A stretch of DNA of 64,000 nucleotides from Branchiostoma lanceolatum. Lineage: Eukaryota > Chordata > Leptocardii > Amphioxiformes > Branchiostomatidae. The notes beneath the pieces were generated by a model. That model ran no database searches. It saw only the letters and a program-made list of their open reading frames with translations, and was not told the DNA's origin. Position numbers and translations under genes: made by a program. The stretch is taken from the NCBI RefSeq assembly GCF_035083965.1, contig NC_089724.1:3024001-3088000 (forward strand). Direction: 5' to 3'. This document shows, one piece after another, positions 11,301 to 19,290 of the stretch (its first letter is position 1; each line of letters starts with the position of its first letter).

Positions 11301-14300
11301 TCGACTTGATTTACGGCATATGGTTTGGATTTCACGCTCGGTTTTGTATATATTGTTATTTTGGTTACTTTTTGTTCATTAGCTTATGTTATCTCCTTGT
11401 TTATGTTATTGGGTCCATTTATGTTGTTCTGTACAGGGCACTCCTGTAAAGCAGTGTGGTTAGCACTGAGAGCTCCCTACCCTGTTCAAAGAAAACAGAA
11501 ATAAATGAATAAATAAACAAATAAACATCAGTTTTAGGGTTCGAGAGCATGTCATCCAAATAATCAAATCAACAAGGCCTAATCGAAAAAGAGAACACAA
11601 TGTAGCACTGGCCAGAACAAATATGAACACAACTATGTAAAACGCATGTCAAGTATAGACGGCAGAAGAAGTAACGCTTTTTATGTATGTATACAGTCTA
11701 TACTGTGTTTATCTTCTCTGTGGTCAGAACCTAGCCTGGGTGCCGTTCTGATACGTTTACCGCGGCTCCTATACACAACTCTCAGGATGGCACTCATGCT
11801 ATAGCTAGTCGGCTTAGAGGCTTGCACTTAAGGATGTCACTACACTGGATAAATGGATAAATTGTCATACATTCACGTTGATGACTACCACTTTTGCATT
11901 TGACACTGCTGAACCATAACGTTACTGTCATTTCAGGCGAGGCACCCCTTCACTTCAGCCACTCCGGTGCGTACTCCATCTGTAACACGACCCGGAACGT
12001 CAAGGATGAGGTGCTGCTCAAAATGGTGGGTAAGCTGCGATCTTAAAGCAGACGCAAGGATCAGGATCAGTCTCGATGTTTTGAACCTTTGTACTCTTTT
12101 CTAGTATTGTTTTTTTTAACGAGGAGGCGAACCTTTCAGAACGAGTACAATTATAATGGAGAAGAGTTCTATTGTTGCAAAACCAGGCGTAGAGGACCGA
12201 GAATGAGCTGGATTCCTACATATACAATCTTAGAAATTAGGCATTTTTCTCCTCTAAGTTTCACTTACTTAGTTGAAAGCGCGTATGAAATGCGTAAGAA
12301 GTTGAAGAGGCCCGTTAGAGCTTGGAGTTTGTATGGGAAACAATACTAGTAACGTTCATGGTTCAATATTTGCGCATCCCGCAGTACTGCTTCCAGCAAA
12401 AGTTCCATGGACCACATCGGACAAGCAGATCCGAATATGGCGATCGTACATTAGTATGAATCCTGGGACCCAGCTTTATTCGGTTCCACTACAATCGTTA
12501 CTGTCGTGTGGACTGTTCCCGAAGAAAGCTGGATCTCAGACCAAGATGGTCGGTGTATCACTAATGTAGCTTCCTGGTGCTTCAATCAGTTTTGCCATTG
12601 TCAGCAATGACGTAGCTTTTGAAGCAAGACATTTTACGTTGTCACAAAAGCGTCAAAGTTGCTGAGGATTCGAAAATGTAGGATAAAACTTCCTTGAAGT
12701 ATGCTAAAAAAGGTTTTTGAAATGTTTTCTCCATATTTACTACAGAAAGAGAAGGACGGCATCCTGATGATCCCCTTCATTGACGACTTTATCGGCTGTC
12801 GCTCCAACACTGACACGGACAGGGTGCAGCTCAGCGAGGTCGCAGGTCAAAAATACTAATATATGTACTATATTAACATAATTATATTATTACAGAAAGA
12901 GAAGGACGGAATCCTGATGATCCCCTTCATTGATGGCTTTATCGGCTGCCGCGCAAACACCGACACGGACAGGGTGCAGCTGGGCGAGGTCGCAGGTCAG
13001 AAGTACTAATACTACACGATGGGTGACTGGATAGGGTGCTGATGTTATTCAGGATCAAGGCTCACTATTGTGTCACAAACTCAAAGGCTTCTGTATTGAT
13101 GAATTCAAATCCATGTACATTAAGGCGTCAGAACGGTTTCACATTTAGTCGTTGATGTCACTTGGAATGTTACAAGTTTACGTTTCTTTTGGATATGCAT
13201 ATACATTCCGCAAAATGTAATTATGTCAGCATCATGACATCAACATACTACATATACTACAGAATCGACAAGAAAATATCTTTACACAATGAAATTTATT
13301 TTTAGCACCGATGTGTTTCTTCTCCACCCCCTCCATTCACAGATCACTTCGACCACGTCAGGAACCTGATTGGTGCAGACTACTTGGGTATCGGCTCGGG
13401 GTTCGACTGCTGTACAAGGTAACCATAGCAACGTACCATAGAACTATGTCAGGGATCTGATTGGTAGAAACGGATCATCTAGACTGTTCTGCAACAGTAC
13501 CGCGGCAACGTAGCATTATGACACGACTTCCATCCCTTTGCATCAAAAGCGTTCGCGATCGAGGAAACATCAAATTGCACCCAACCCTTCATCAGAATTA
13601 CTTATTATTACTTTCCTACTTTTTAGCAATATACTCATTTTGCAGCTGCTTTGTACGATTTACAGTATGGTCGATTTTTTTTATTTTTGGAAACGAACGA
13701 AAACTGATGCGCATGCGCGTGTGGATGCCATCCACATTAATGGAATCAACATGCCCTGACAAGTATGAACTGTCTCGTTTGTTTCTGTAGAGACCTTTTC
13801 GCAGGAAGTATCTATTTATCCGAACTTTAAAACCAGTGATGGCATTACGTCAATACTATTACTGGCTGTGTCACTCACCCGGCATACACACTACTAGAAC
13901 TGGTCACAGTCCTTAGGACTGAACGTAAGTCGTGGTGCACTGTTTATGGTACTGCATGCTCGAAATGAGCTAGGGGATTTTTTCCTGGTACAATGAACCT
14001 GTAAATAATGCCATAGCATCTTAAGATAAAGTATCCAAGGTCTGCCCTGTCATGACCACTGGAAGAAAATAGCTCTTCAGTGAGCTAAACTGGTTCGAGA
14101 TCACTTTCATTTCTTTCTTTTTTAATACTCTATTCTATTCAATCAGAGACCTGTTCGCGGAGGATCTTGAGGACGCCTCCACGTGCCTTGTATGCATTAG
14201 TGTACACTGCACGAAATGGCCACGTATCCTGACGGATCCGACGTATCCGGAATCGGGCCTCATGGCGTTCCCGAGCGAATCCGGAAAAATCCCAGTTCAC

Positions 14301-17300
14301 TGCTCGGATACTGAAGTGCCCGCAGATCCGACCAATTCCGACGCCGTATTCTTCTGGATTCGTGATGCGCCTCGGATACCCGAAGATATTTGCGCGGATC
14401 CCTCGTTTTTTGATATTTGGAATGTTCGGATTGTTTGTATGTCGGTAGTTGCTTCGGATCCTGACGAATAGATACACACGGCACGGCATGATATCATTTC
14501 CTGACGAATCCAGCAGATCCGGAATTGCGCATCATAGCAGATACGGAACGTTTCCGATTGGATCCGATGCACCTCAGATCAGACAATTCCGGCGCCGTAT
14601 ACGTCTGGATCCTTCATACGTTTCGGGTACAGATACGGAACGTTTCCGAGCAAATTCAGACAATTACCAGGTACACCTCAGATCCGGCAATTCCGACGCC
14701 GTATACGTCTGGATCCGTGATGCGCGTCGGATACCTGAGGATATTTGCGCGGATCCTTCGTTTCTAGATATTTGTCAATATGGCAGAGATGTTCGGATTG
14801 TTTGTCGGTAGTTGCTTCGGATCCTGACCAACAAATACACACTGCACGGCACGCGGCATGATCTCAGATCCTGACGAATCCAACAGATCCGGAATTGCGC
14901 ATCATAGCAGATACGGAACGTTTCCGATTGGATCCGATGCACCTCAGATCCGACAATTCCCGCGCCGTATACGTCTGGATCCTTCATATGTTTCGGGTAC
15001 AGATACGGAACGTTTCCGAGCAAATTCGGACAAATACCAGGAACACCTCAGATCCAGCAATTCTGATGCCGTATACGTCTGGATACGTTTCGGGTACAGA
15101 TAAAATATCTACTCGGATCTATCATTTTTTTATGTATTTGCCAATATGTTAGAAGTTCAGATTTGCCAATATGTTAGAAGTCATGAGCTGTCTCGGATCC
15201 TGACGTGTACGGAACACGGATTCGTGTCGGATATCCAAATTACCCACAAGACACTTCTGGGCGCGACAAACGTTAACGGTTTTCTTTCGGTTAACAGCAC
15301 AGACAAGAACGGCGTTTCGTCACCTTCTGTGCTTGACATGGCATCGCCAGAGTCTACCATGGTCGACCAGTGATTTTTGAGTGACTTGAGAGTCGAAGGG
15401 AATTCGGTGTAAACTCAAACGCACGGAATTGCGACGTTGTCTTCTTCGTGCATGCAATATTCGTCGCCCCCCTCCCCCCTTGTAAACGCTGGTAGGGAGT
15501 TGATTCATCATTTTGAGGGACTGCCCTTTGGTAAGTACAAATTGAAAAATTCCCGTTTCTAACTAGTTTTGACGTCAGTTATCCTCCTATTGTGGCTTGA
15601 CATATCATCGCATTCGCATGACCATAAGAATTCTCCAGCCGACCTGCCCTTTTACGGCGTTAGGATCTAGGAAATTTAAAATTTCAATTTGTTCATTCTT
15701 GCCAATGGTCATCAGACATGTGTGTCTGGTTAACGTTTCAGATACAAAATAGCAAGCAGTGGAGGGAAAGATAATTAAAGATATGGAAGGGAAGAAAATG
15801 TCATAAGTATTTGTCCCACAAAGATCCCACAGTTTGTGGATAGTGAACTAGAACTTATAAGGAGGCAGTAGTGTGCCTCAGTGATTATTTCATTCAGTTA
15901 TAGCTGTGCATGTTTGATCAATATCATATTCAAGTTATAGATGTAAGTTTTACGTAGTCAATTCAACGATGCCCAGATTCATTTTTTTACACATGCGAGT
16001 ATGTGATATGTTTAATATTTGTCATTGTTTCCATTTATATATATATATCCAGTACAGCATCGGCAGATACTTCCTTCACAAATGCAGCACATATTGTGAG
16101 GACCTTGGCTGGGAACAAAGCAATCAACTGTCAGATGCTCAGCTGCTGAGTACCTCAGGCTCCTTTGGTAAGTCCATCATCGGTACACTTCAATGTTAGC
16201 TGAGAGAGGCATGATGGATATCCATTGTCCCGTGTTTTTTGTAGCTGCTGTGATGAAACGAAGCCCATGTCAAGATCATGTGACATGTTCCTTAAATACG
16301 TGAATTGATATTTATTCATCATTTGGTTTTATCATATAGGAACTGGTTCATCACAAGATGGACTCCAAGCTGAGTCCAACATGCAGATACAGAAGAAATC
16401 AGCCTTGCCTGTCCCTTACCAAGAGTGCATGGAAGAAGTGAACTCAGATGTAGTCAGAGAATGGGGAGAGGACGATTATACACATGCAGTTCCACGGCAT
16501 ATGCTACTTACGTTTAAAATGTGGCGTGTCATCATGGGAGTTCTTCAGACAGTATAATGTTACTTTCTATTTTCAACCTCTGTATTTGAAACAATTGTAT
16601 CTGATGGCTTTTAGACGAAGAGCTGGCCACAAATAAGGCTTTTATTACTTTAGTGGAATATTTAGAACATGTAGATGATTTTGGTCCAAGGGCACTATAC
16701 AGTAGTAAATATTACCACAATGTTGTGATGGTGTTAATTGTAATACATTTCATAATTTTTCAGAACATTGTGCTTGCACAACCCCAATTTACCGACATTA
16801 ACCTGCATATGCAGTGGTGCTTTGAGTATGTGGATGTCCCTCAGCCTGTCTCAAATGAAATGGATCATTTAGCCACATAGTACTTCCGTATTGTATTGTA
16901 TTTGATAGTTTTTGAACTTAGAAATACATTATGTTGAGATATGAAATGATACATATGTTACATACAGGCTTTCCCAAACTTCCTGTCATTCAAAATGATG
17001 TTTTGGGTATAGTTAAATTAGGAATGGAAGCACTTAGTCGGATCCGTTACGGATTCGTTGTTTTGTCCACCTGTATCCGTCAGTATTCACCATTTTCTTC
17101 AAAATACAGAAAAATCCCTGTACGCATCCGTCAGGATCTGTGGCATTTCCGTACAGTGTACGGCTCCGTATTCGTCGAAAATCCCTTACTTTCGGATTCT
17201 TCAGGAAATATTCCATATACCGGTGCGGAAATAGTCGGATACGTTACACGAATCCGTATGTATCCGTCAGTATCCGCCAAAAATACAGAAAAATTCCTGT

Positions 17301-18159
17301 TCGTATCCGTCAGGATCGGTGGCATTTCCGTACAGTGTACGGCTCCGTATTCGTCGAAAATCCCTTACTTTCGGATTCTTCAGGAAATATTCCATATACC
17401 GGTGCGGAAATAGTCGGATACCTTACACGAATCCGCATGTATCCGTCAGTATCCGACAAAAATACAGAAAAATTCCTGTTCGTATCCGTCAGGATCGGTG
17501 GCATTTCCGTACAGTGTACGGCTCCGTATTCGTCGAAAATCCCTTACTTTCGGATTCTTCAGGAAATATTCCATATACCGGTGCGGAAATAGTCGGATAC
17601 CTTACACGAATCCGCATGTATCCGTCAGTATCCGTCAGTATCCGACAAAAATACAGAAAAATCCCGGTACGTATACGCCGGGAAACGAGGCCATTTCGTG
17701 CAGTGGTATATCGCCGTAAAGCCAAGCATCGAAGGATGATACGTATCTGATCATGAACTTAGTAATGACGTTGTGCGTTTGTTTTTGCAGAGACCTGTTC
17801 GCCGAGGGTCTTGAGGACGCCTCCACGTACCCTGCCCTGTTCGCGGAGCTGCTGCGGCGCGGCTGGACGGAGGAGGAGCTGCAGAAGGTCGCCGGGCTGA
17901 ACCTCATCCGGGTCTGGAGACAGGTGGAGGCGGTACGGAACTATTCTATTTCTACCTTCGCCAGAAGACACACACACACGCGCGCGCTCAAATACACACA
18001 CACACGCATATACACACACGAGCGCGCTCACACACACGCTGCAGAAGGTCGCCGGGCTGAACCTCATCCGGGTCTGGAGACAGGTGGAGGCGGTACGGAA
18101 CAATCTTGTTTTTACCTTCGCCAGAAGACACACACACGCGTGCGCACGCACGCACGCGC

Positions 18160-18199
<40 letters not shown>

Positions 18200-18611
18200 G
18201 CGCGCGCGCACACACACACACGCGCACACATACACATACACACACACACACGCACACACACACGCAGACACACTGCAGAAGGTCGCCGGGCTGAACCTCA
18301 TCAGGGTCTGGAGACAGGTTGAGGCGGTAGGAACGATTTTATTTTTACCTTCGCCAGAAGACACACACACGCGCACACACACACACACACGCACACACAC
18401 GCATATACACACACACGCTGCAGAAGGTCGCCGGGCTGAACCTCATCAGGGTCTGGAGACAGGTGGAGGCGGTAGGAACGATTTTATTTGTACCTTCGCC
18501 AGAAGACACACACACGCGCACACACACACGCGCACACACACACACACGCGCGCGCGTCTGCGCACACACACACACAGACGCACTCACACAGACACACCAC
18601 ACACACGCACG

Positions 18612-18667
<56 letters not shown>

Positions 18668-18944
18668 TACACGCACACACAAACATACACGCATACGTAC
18701 ACGTAAGTACATGGCGTACACGTGTACGCACACTCAAACACACCGTGACACACAGCGTGCACTGACCAGCCAAAACTTAATACTCTCACATGATGTGTCA
18801 AGCGCCGTTTTCACAGCCCTTTCATCTCATTTGATCCAAACTCAGGTGCGAGACCGTCTGGCGGCCGAGGGCATGACGGAGATAGAAGACCTGATTCCCG
18901 AAGAGGACACGGTGGACGACACATGCCGAACCTGGGTCGACTAA
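2340..18944 (+). CDS. Membrane dipeptidase (DPEP family, peptidase M19), 435 aa, 11 exons
   Basis: Exons: 2340-2560, 7069-7210, 8088-8220, 8982-9132, 10558-10624, 11009-11096, 11937-12025, 12746-12845 (or twin 12896-12995), 13343-13418, 17791-17932, 18846-18944. All junctions are GT-AG and phases agree, giving 435 aa. The family hydrolyses dipeptides and leukotriene D4 at the cell surface using two zinc ions. Here an Ala/Leu-rich segment (about 24-46) near the N terminus would make a type II anchor; the C terminus lacks the hydrophobic GPI tail of mammalian DPEP1. Seen M19 landmarks: GHN (75), ESGH (E183), DLSHVS (H255), FSHSGAYS (H276), R287. Two usually conserved acids are replaced: HND reads HNN (N77) and DFD reads GFD (G350), so activity may be altered. 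The ATG at 2340 precedes the anchor; an upstream in-frame ATG at 2319 is possible. A DPEP paralogue number cannot be assigned. Confidence 0.9.
2815..2975 (+). repeat. Dispersed repeat, GTGGTCAC family
   Basis: The phrase 'ATCTGGTCTATGTGG' followed by GACAGG, AATGCTTGTG and GTGGTCAC...TTGTACAGGT recurs at 26955-27045, 31140-31310 and 33240-33545 in this window. The terminal wording resembles the ends of the Tc1-like element at 34461-35822 (CAGTCAAACCTG), so it may be a short derivative. Noncoding. Confidence 0.6.
3505..3590 (+). repeat. Degenerate TTAGGG-like interstitial repeat
   Basis: Several GTTAGGG, AGGGTTTAGGG and GGTTAGGG words follow one another with interruptions. They resemble the animal telomere unit but are not a clean array, so this may be a decayed interstitial telomeric tract or a chance simple repeat. 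Confidence 0.45.
5275..5540. repeat. Half copy of the TIR element at 23004-23675
   Basis: Phrases including 'CAACCGTTCTTTAAAGCTA', 'CTACAGTACTTGATGACAAC' and GGAAAATACGAATTT occur in the same order as in the right half of the element in the lectin intron (23480-23665). The left half and its terminus are not recognisable here. Confidence 0.6.
5554..5686. mobile_element. Short MITE with 20-bp class TIRs
   Basis: The ends read ATTCTCCAAGCAGAGGTTTC and its inverse GAAACCTCTGCTTGGAGAAT. An inner pair, TTAACGTTT and AAACGTTAA, gives a second stem. It has no coding capacity. Confidence 0.7.
5961..6150. mobile_element. 190-bp perfect palindromic CACTA-type MITE
   Basis: The sequence starts CACTGCACGAAATGGCC and ends with its exact inverse; the two arms look near-identical over their whole length and meet around 6055. 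It is flanked by the trinucleotide TTC on both sides (5958-5960 and 6151-6153), the 3-bp target duplication expected of CACTA/EnSpm elements. The same end sequence bounds the 3.5-kb element at 14205-17705. The two overlapping peptide frames on both strands here are an artefact of the palindrome. Confidence 0.85.
6151..6275 (+). repeat. GT-rich microsatellite
   Basis: About 120 bp of TG repeats with TCTG and TGCG interruptions begin directly at the right end of the CACTA MITE. Low complexity only; the poly-Cys-Val and His-Thr frames across it are not genes. Confidence 0.9.
6672..7028 (+). repeat. tRNA-derived SINE, forward orientation
   Basis: The tRNA-like head has a box-A-like GTGGCGCAACGGCAGAGCG and a box-B-like GGTTCGAATTC. 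It is followed by the 'CCCTTGGGAAAGGCACTTAA' body, an imperfect tandem of GGGTACCTGACTTCGG, and a tail ending shortly before dipeptidase exon 2. The head lacks a convincing full cloverleaf, so it is a SINE and not a tRNA gene. Confidence 0.75.
7641..7990. mobile_element. Outer MITE, interrupted by an inner MITE
   Basis: The outer ends are CACGTCGGCAGAACGTAA and its inverse TTACGTTCTGCCGACGTG. Inside at about 7767-7893 sits a second inverted-repeat unit. TTTAAC words flank both sides but a clean target duplication is not obvious. Confidence 0.75.
7767..7893. mobile_element. Inner foldback MITE
   Basis: Ends are TAGTCTGGGTGCCATCC and GGATGGCACCCAGGCTA. A long inner palindrome centres on the run of A near 7818, with arms reading GGGTAGCGAATGTAGGAGCC; 18 bases of the right arm are repeated. 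A decayed relative is visible at 11733-11810 (AGCCTGGGTGCC ... GGATGGCACTCATGCTA). Confidence 0.75.
8221..8981 (+). other. Dipeptidase intron 3
   Basis: Apart from the MITE at 8788-8892 I see nothing recognisable. Exons 3 and 4 join through a split Gly codon. Confidence 0.7.
8788..8892. mobile_element. 105-bp MITE with 9-bp target duplication
   Basis: The ends read TAGCCTGGAGTCCAGCCTTG and the inverse CAAGGC, then CGGACTCCAGGCTA. The nine bases TGACTTACC occur immediately on both sides (8779-8787 and 8893-8901). A 9-bp duplication points towards a Mutator-like mobiliser, which is inference. Confidence 0.75.
9133..10557 (+). other. Dipeptidase intron 4
   Basis: Dominated by the 680-bp TIR element at 9603-10280. 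The part before it (9133-9600) has a short CA run and AT-rich unique sequence; the part after it (10281-10557) has GC-rich unique sequence with GGCCGGTG words. No coding exon recognised. Confidence 0.65.
9603..10280. mobile_element. TIR element with C-rich termini, about 680 bp
   Basis: The left end reads CCGGTGTCCCAGCGATTTCG, then CACCCCCCTGATTTTGAACC and GTTCGAAATCACTAG. The right end is the inverse of a close variant, ending GATCCCTGTGACACCGG. The terminal repeats exceed 55 bp with mismatches. The AT-rich core has a 60-residue open frame (9978-10160) that I do not recognise and do not regard as a gene. Confidence 0.75.
10876..10962. mobile_element. Short MITE in dipeptidase intron 5
   Basis: Ends TTGGTATCCAAA and TTTGGATACCAG are inverted copies, with an inner pair AGCTGATGCCGAG and CTCGGCAGCT. 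About 87 bp, noncoding. Confidence 0.6.
11119..11581. mobile_element. TIR element family A, copy 2
   Basis: Begins TATGTTGATTTGATTATATG and ends with the near inverse ATCCAAATAATCAAATCAAC. It lies 22 nt downstream of the donor of dipeptidase exon 6 and makes up most of that intron. The interior is unlike copies 1 and 3 in its middle, with AATAAATGAATAAATAAAC low-complexity sequence. Confidence 0.65.
12746..12845 (+). CDS. Dipeptidase exon 8a (twin exon, 5' member)
   Basis: This 100-nt exon starts in phase 0 after TACTACAG and ends in phase 1 before GTCAAA. It encodes [11 protein letters not shown], then [10 protein letters not shown] and the remainder through SEVA. It aligns with exon 8b at nearly every base; the amino-acid differences are D/G in FIDDF, S/A in CRSN and S/G in QLSE. 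The donor GTCAAA is weak. Because 100 is not a multiple of three, using both twins would shift the frame, so only one can be in a productive mRNA. Confidence 0.85.
12896..12995 (+). CDS. Dipeptidase exon 8b (twin exon, 3' member)
   Basis: Same length and phases as exon 8a, from ATTACAG to the donor GTCAGA. It encodes [11 protein letters not shown], then [10 protein letters not shown] and ends GEVA. Only 50 nt separate the twins, and that spacer ends in the acceptor of 8b, so splicing 8a directly to 8b is unlikely on size grounds. Both copies keep an open frame, the conserved Cys and functional-looking splice sites, so this is best annotated as an alternative exon and not a dead copy. Confidence 0.85.
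13600..13760. repeat. TIR family A, right-half fragment
   Basis: Shares with the element at 598-972 the sequence around 'TTTGCAGCTGCTTTGTACG', the CAGTATGGTCGATTTTTTT phrase and the terminal ATCCACATTAATGGAATCAA, CATG variant. The left half is missing. Confidence 0.6.
13791..13815 (+). pseudogene. Fragment of dipeptidase exon 10 (copy 1)
   Basis: GTTTCTGTAG is followed by AGACCTTTTCGCAGGAAG, matching the acceptor and first 15 or so bases of exon 10 (AGACCTGTTCGCCGAGG). Similarity ends there. It keeps a usable acceptor but no exon body. Confidence 0.6.
14147..14204 (+). pseudogene. Fragment of dipeptidase exon 10 (copy 2)
   Basis: After AATCAG the sequence AGACCTGTTCGCGGAGGATC, then TTGAGGACGCCTCCACGT, encodes [13 protein letters not shown] as in exon 10 ([13 protein letters not shown]). 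It then diverges and is ended by the left terminus of the CACTA element at 14205. No donor remains, so it cannot replace exon 10. Confidence 0.8.
14220..15115 (+). repeat. Left subterminal repeat block, period about 370 bp
   Basis: The phrase GCATCATAGCAGATACGG occurs at about 14529 and 14899, 370 bases apart, with the whole neighbourhood repeated. A weaker earlier copy of 'GTATACGTCTGGATCCGTGA' lies near 14341. Within each unit, GGAACGTTTCCGA and GATCCG words recur in both orientations. The overlapping open frames on both strands are products of this repeat. Confidence 0.8.
16053..16557 (+). CDS. Putative two-exon frame inside the CACTA element, unrecognised
   Basis: Segment 16053-16167 follows a TATATCCAG acceptor and ends before GTAAGT; segment 16340-16557 follows CATATAG and runs to a TAA. 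Joined, they give about 110 open codons in one frame, containing [17 protein letters not shown] and, in exon 2, [19 protein letters not shown]. The strong donor and matching phases are the main support. The start is missing; an earlier donor-like TTTG/GTAAGT at 15530 could mark another exon. I do not recognise the product. It could be a transposase remnant, captured host sequence or chance. Confidence 0.35.
17040..17705 (+). repeat. Right subterminal 179-bp tandem array
   Basis: Three nearly identical units repeat every 179 bp: the phrase GTGGCATTTCCGTACAGTGT occurs at about 17140, 17319 and 17498. Each unit carries CGGATTCTTCAGGAAATATT and GTATCCGTCAGTATCCG words. Because 179 is not a multiple of three, the repeat opens long frames in several phases on both strands; none is a credible gene. 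The final truncated unit ends in the transposon terminus. Confidence 0.85.
17933..18845 (+). repeat. Dipeptidase intron 10: CA/CG microsatellite alternating with copies of the exon 10 tail
   Basis: The last 54 bases of exon 10 plus the first 40 or so of the intron (from CTGCAGAAGGTCGCCGGGCT through the donor GCGGTACGG and CCTTCGCCAGAAGACAC) recur at 18039, 18273 and 18418, each followed by CA-rich sequence. Copy 2 keeps GTACGG; copies 3 and 4 read GTAGGA. Between them run long ACAC, ACGCGC and GCGCAC stretches. Exon 10 (ending WRQVEA) joins exon 11 (VRDRLAAEG) in phase, so the copies are intronic. Confidence 0.85.
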
Positions 18945-19290
18945 TGCCGAGCAGTGCCGCACCCGGGTCGACTAAAGCCGAGCAATACCGAACATGTCAG
19001 TAGACTAGCCGAGATTTGCCGAACGTTTTAGTAGACTAGCCGAGAAGTACCGAACATGGGTCGACTAGTGCCGAGAGGTGCCGAACATTTCAGTAGACTG
19101 GCCGAGAAGTGTCGAACATCAAAAAGTAGCCTACCCGACATTTGCCGAACAGTAGAAAATCCGCTATTTCCCGAATGTGGATAGACCTAGTAGATTGGCC
19201 GAGATTTGTATAAACTTTAAGTAGACTAGACGGGATTTGTCGAACATTTAAGTAGACTAGCCGAGATTTCCCGAATGTGGATAGACTCGT
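18924..19290 (+). repeat. 31-bp tandem repeat covering the dipeptidase stop codon and 3' UTR
   Basis: Six consecutive 31-base units start at 18924 with the pattern T(G/A)CCGAAC followed by GTCGACTA or AGTAGACTAG and GCCGAG; later units drift in length and decay by about 19290. The first unit encodes the last residues (CRTWVD) and the TAA stop, so the array begins inside the coding sequence. Confidence 0.85.

Larger units (their letters stand above)
14205..17705. mobile_element. CACTA/EnSpm-type transposon, about 3.5 kb
   Basis: The left end CACTGCACGAAATGGCC is matched at the right end by GGCCATTTCGTGCAGTG (17689-17705). The trinucleotide GTA lies on both outer sides (14202-14204 and 17706-17708). 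CACTA elements start with CACT, make 3-bp duplications and carry many short subterminal repeats. Here both flanks are packed with GGATCCG, GTATCC and CGGATAC words: a 370-bp duplication on the left and a 179-bp tandem array on the right. The centre has a two-exon open frame (16053-16557). I recognise no transposase, so it may be non-autonomous. The same ends form the palindromic MITE at 5961-6150. Confidence 0.8.
13419..17790 (+). other. Dipeptidase intron 9, with exon-10 fragments and a CACTA element
   Basis: Between exon 9 and exon 10 lie a half copy of TIR family A (13600-13760), two isolated copies of the start of exon 10 with their acceptors (13791 and 14147), and the transposon 14205-17705. 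Exons 9 and 10 join through a split Arg codon (AG plus A), so the fragments are not needed for the frame. Confidence 0.75.

Noticed and set aside
12089..12569. Two open frames of 78-86 residues in dipeptidase intron 7
   Set aside because: No family resemblance, no supporting splice sites, and exons 7 and 8 already join in phase.
16653..16880. Third exon of the frame inside the CACTA element
   Set aside because: An open frame with a possible acceptor exists, but the previous segment already ends in TAA and no donor links them.
17131..17750. Repeated 60-150 residue frames in several phases
   Set aside because: All derive from the 179-bp noncoding tandem repeat of a transposon end.
17753..18944. 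Apparent 286-residue His-Thr-rich and Cys-Val-rich proteins
   Set aside because: Products of CA/CG repeats read through between dipeptidase exons 10 and 11. The real exons have clean splice sites and skip this sequence.
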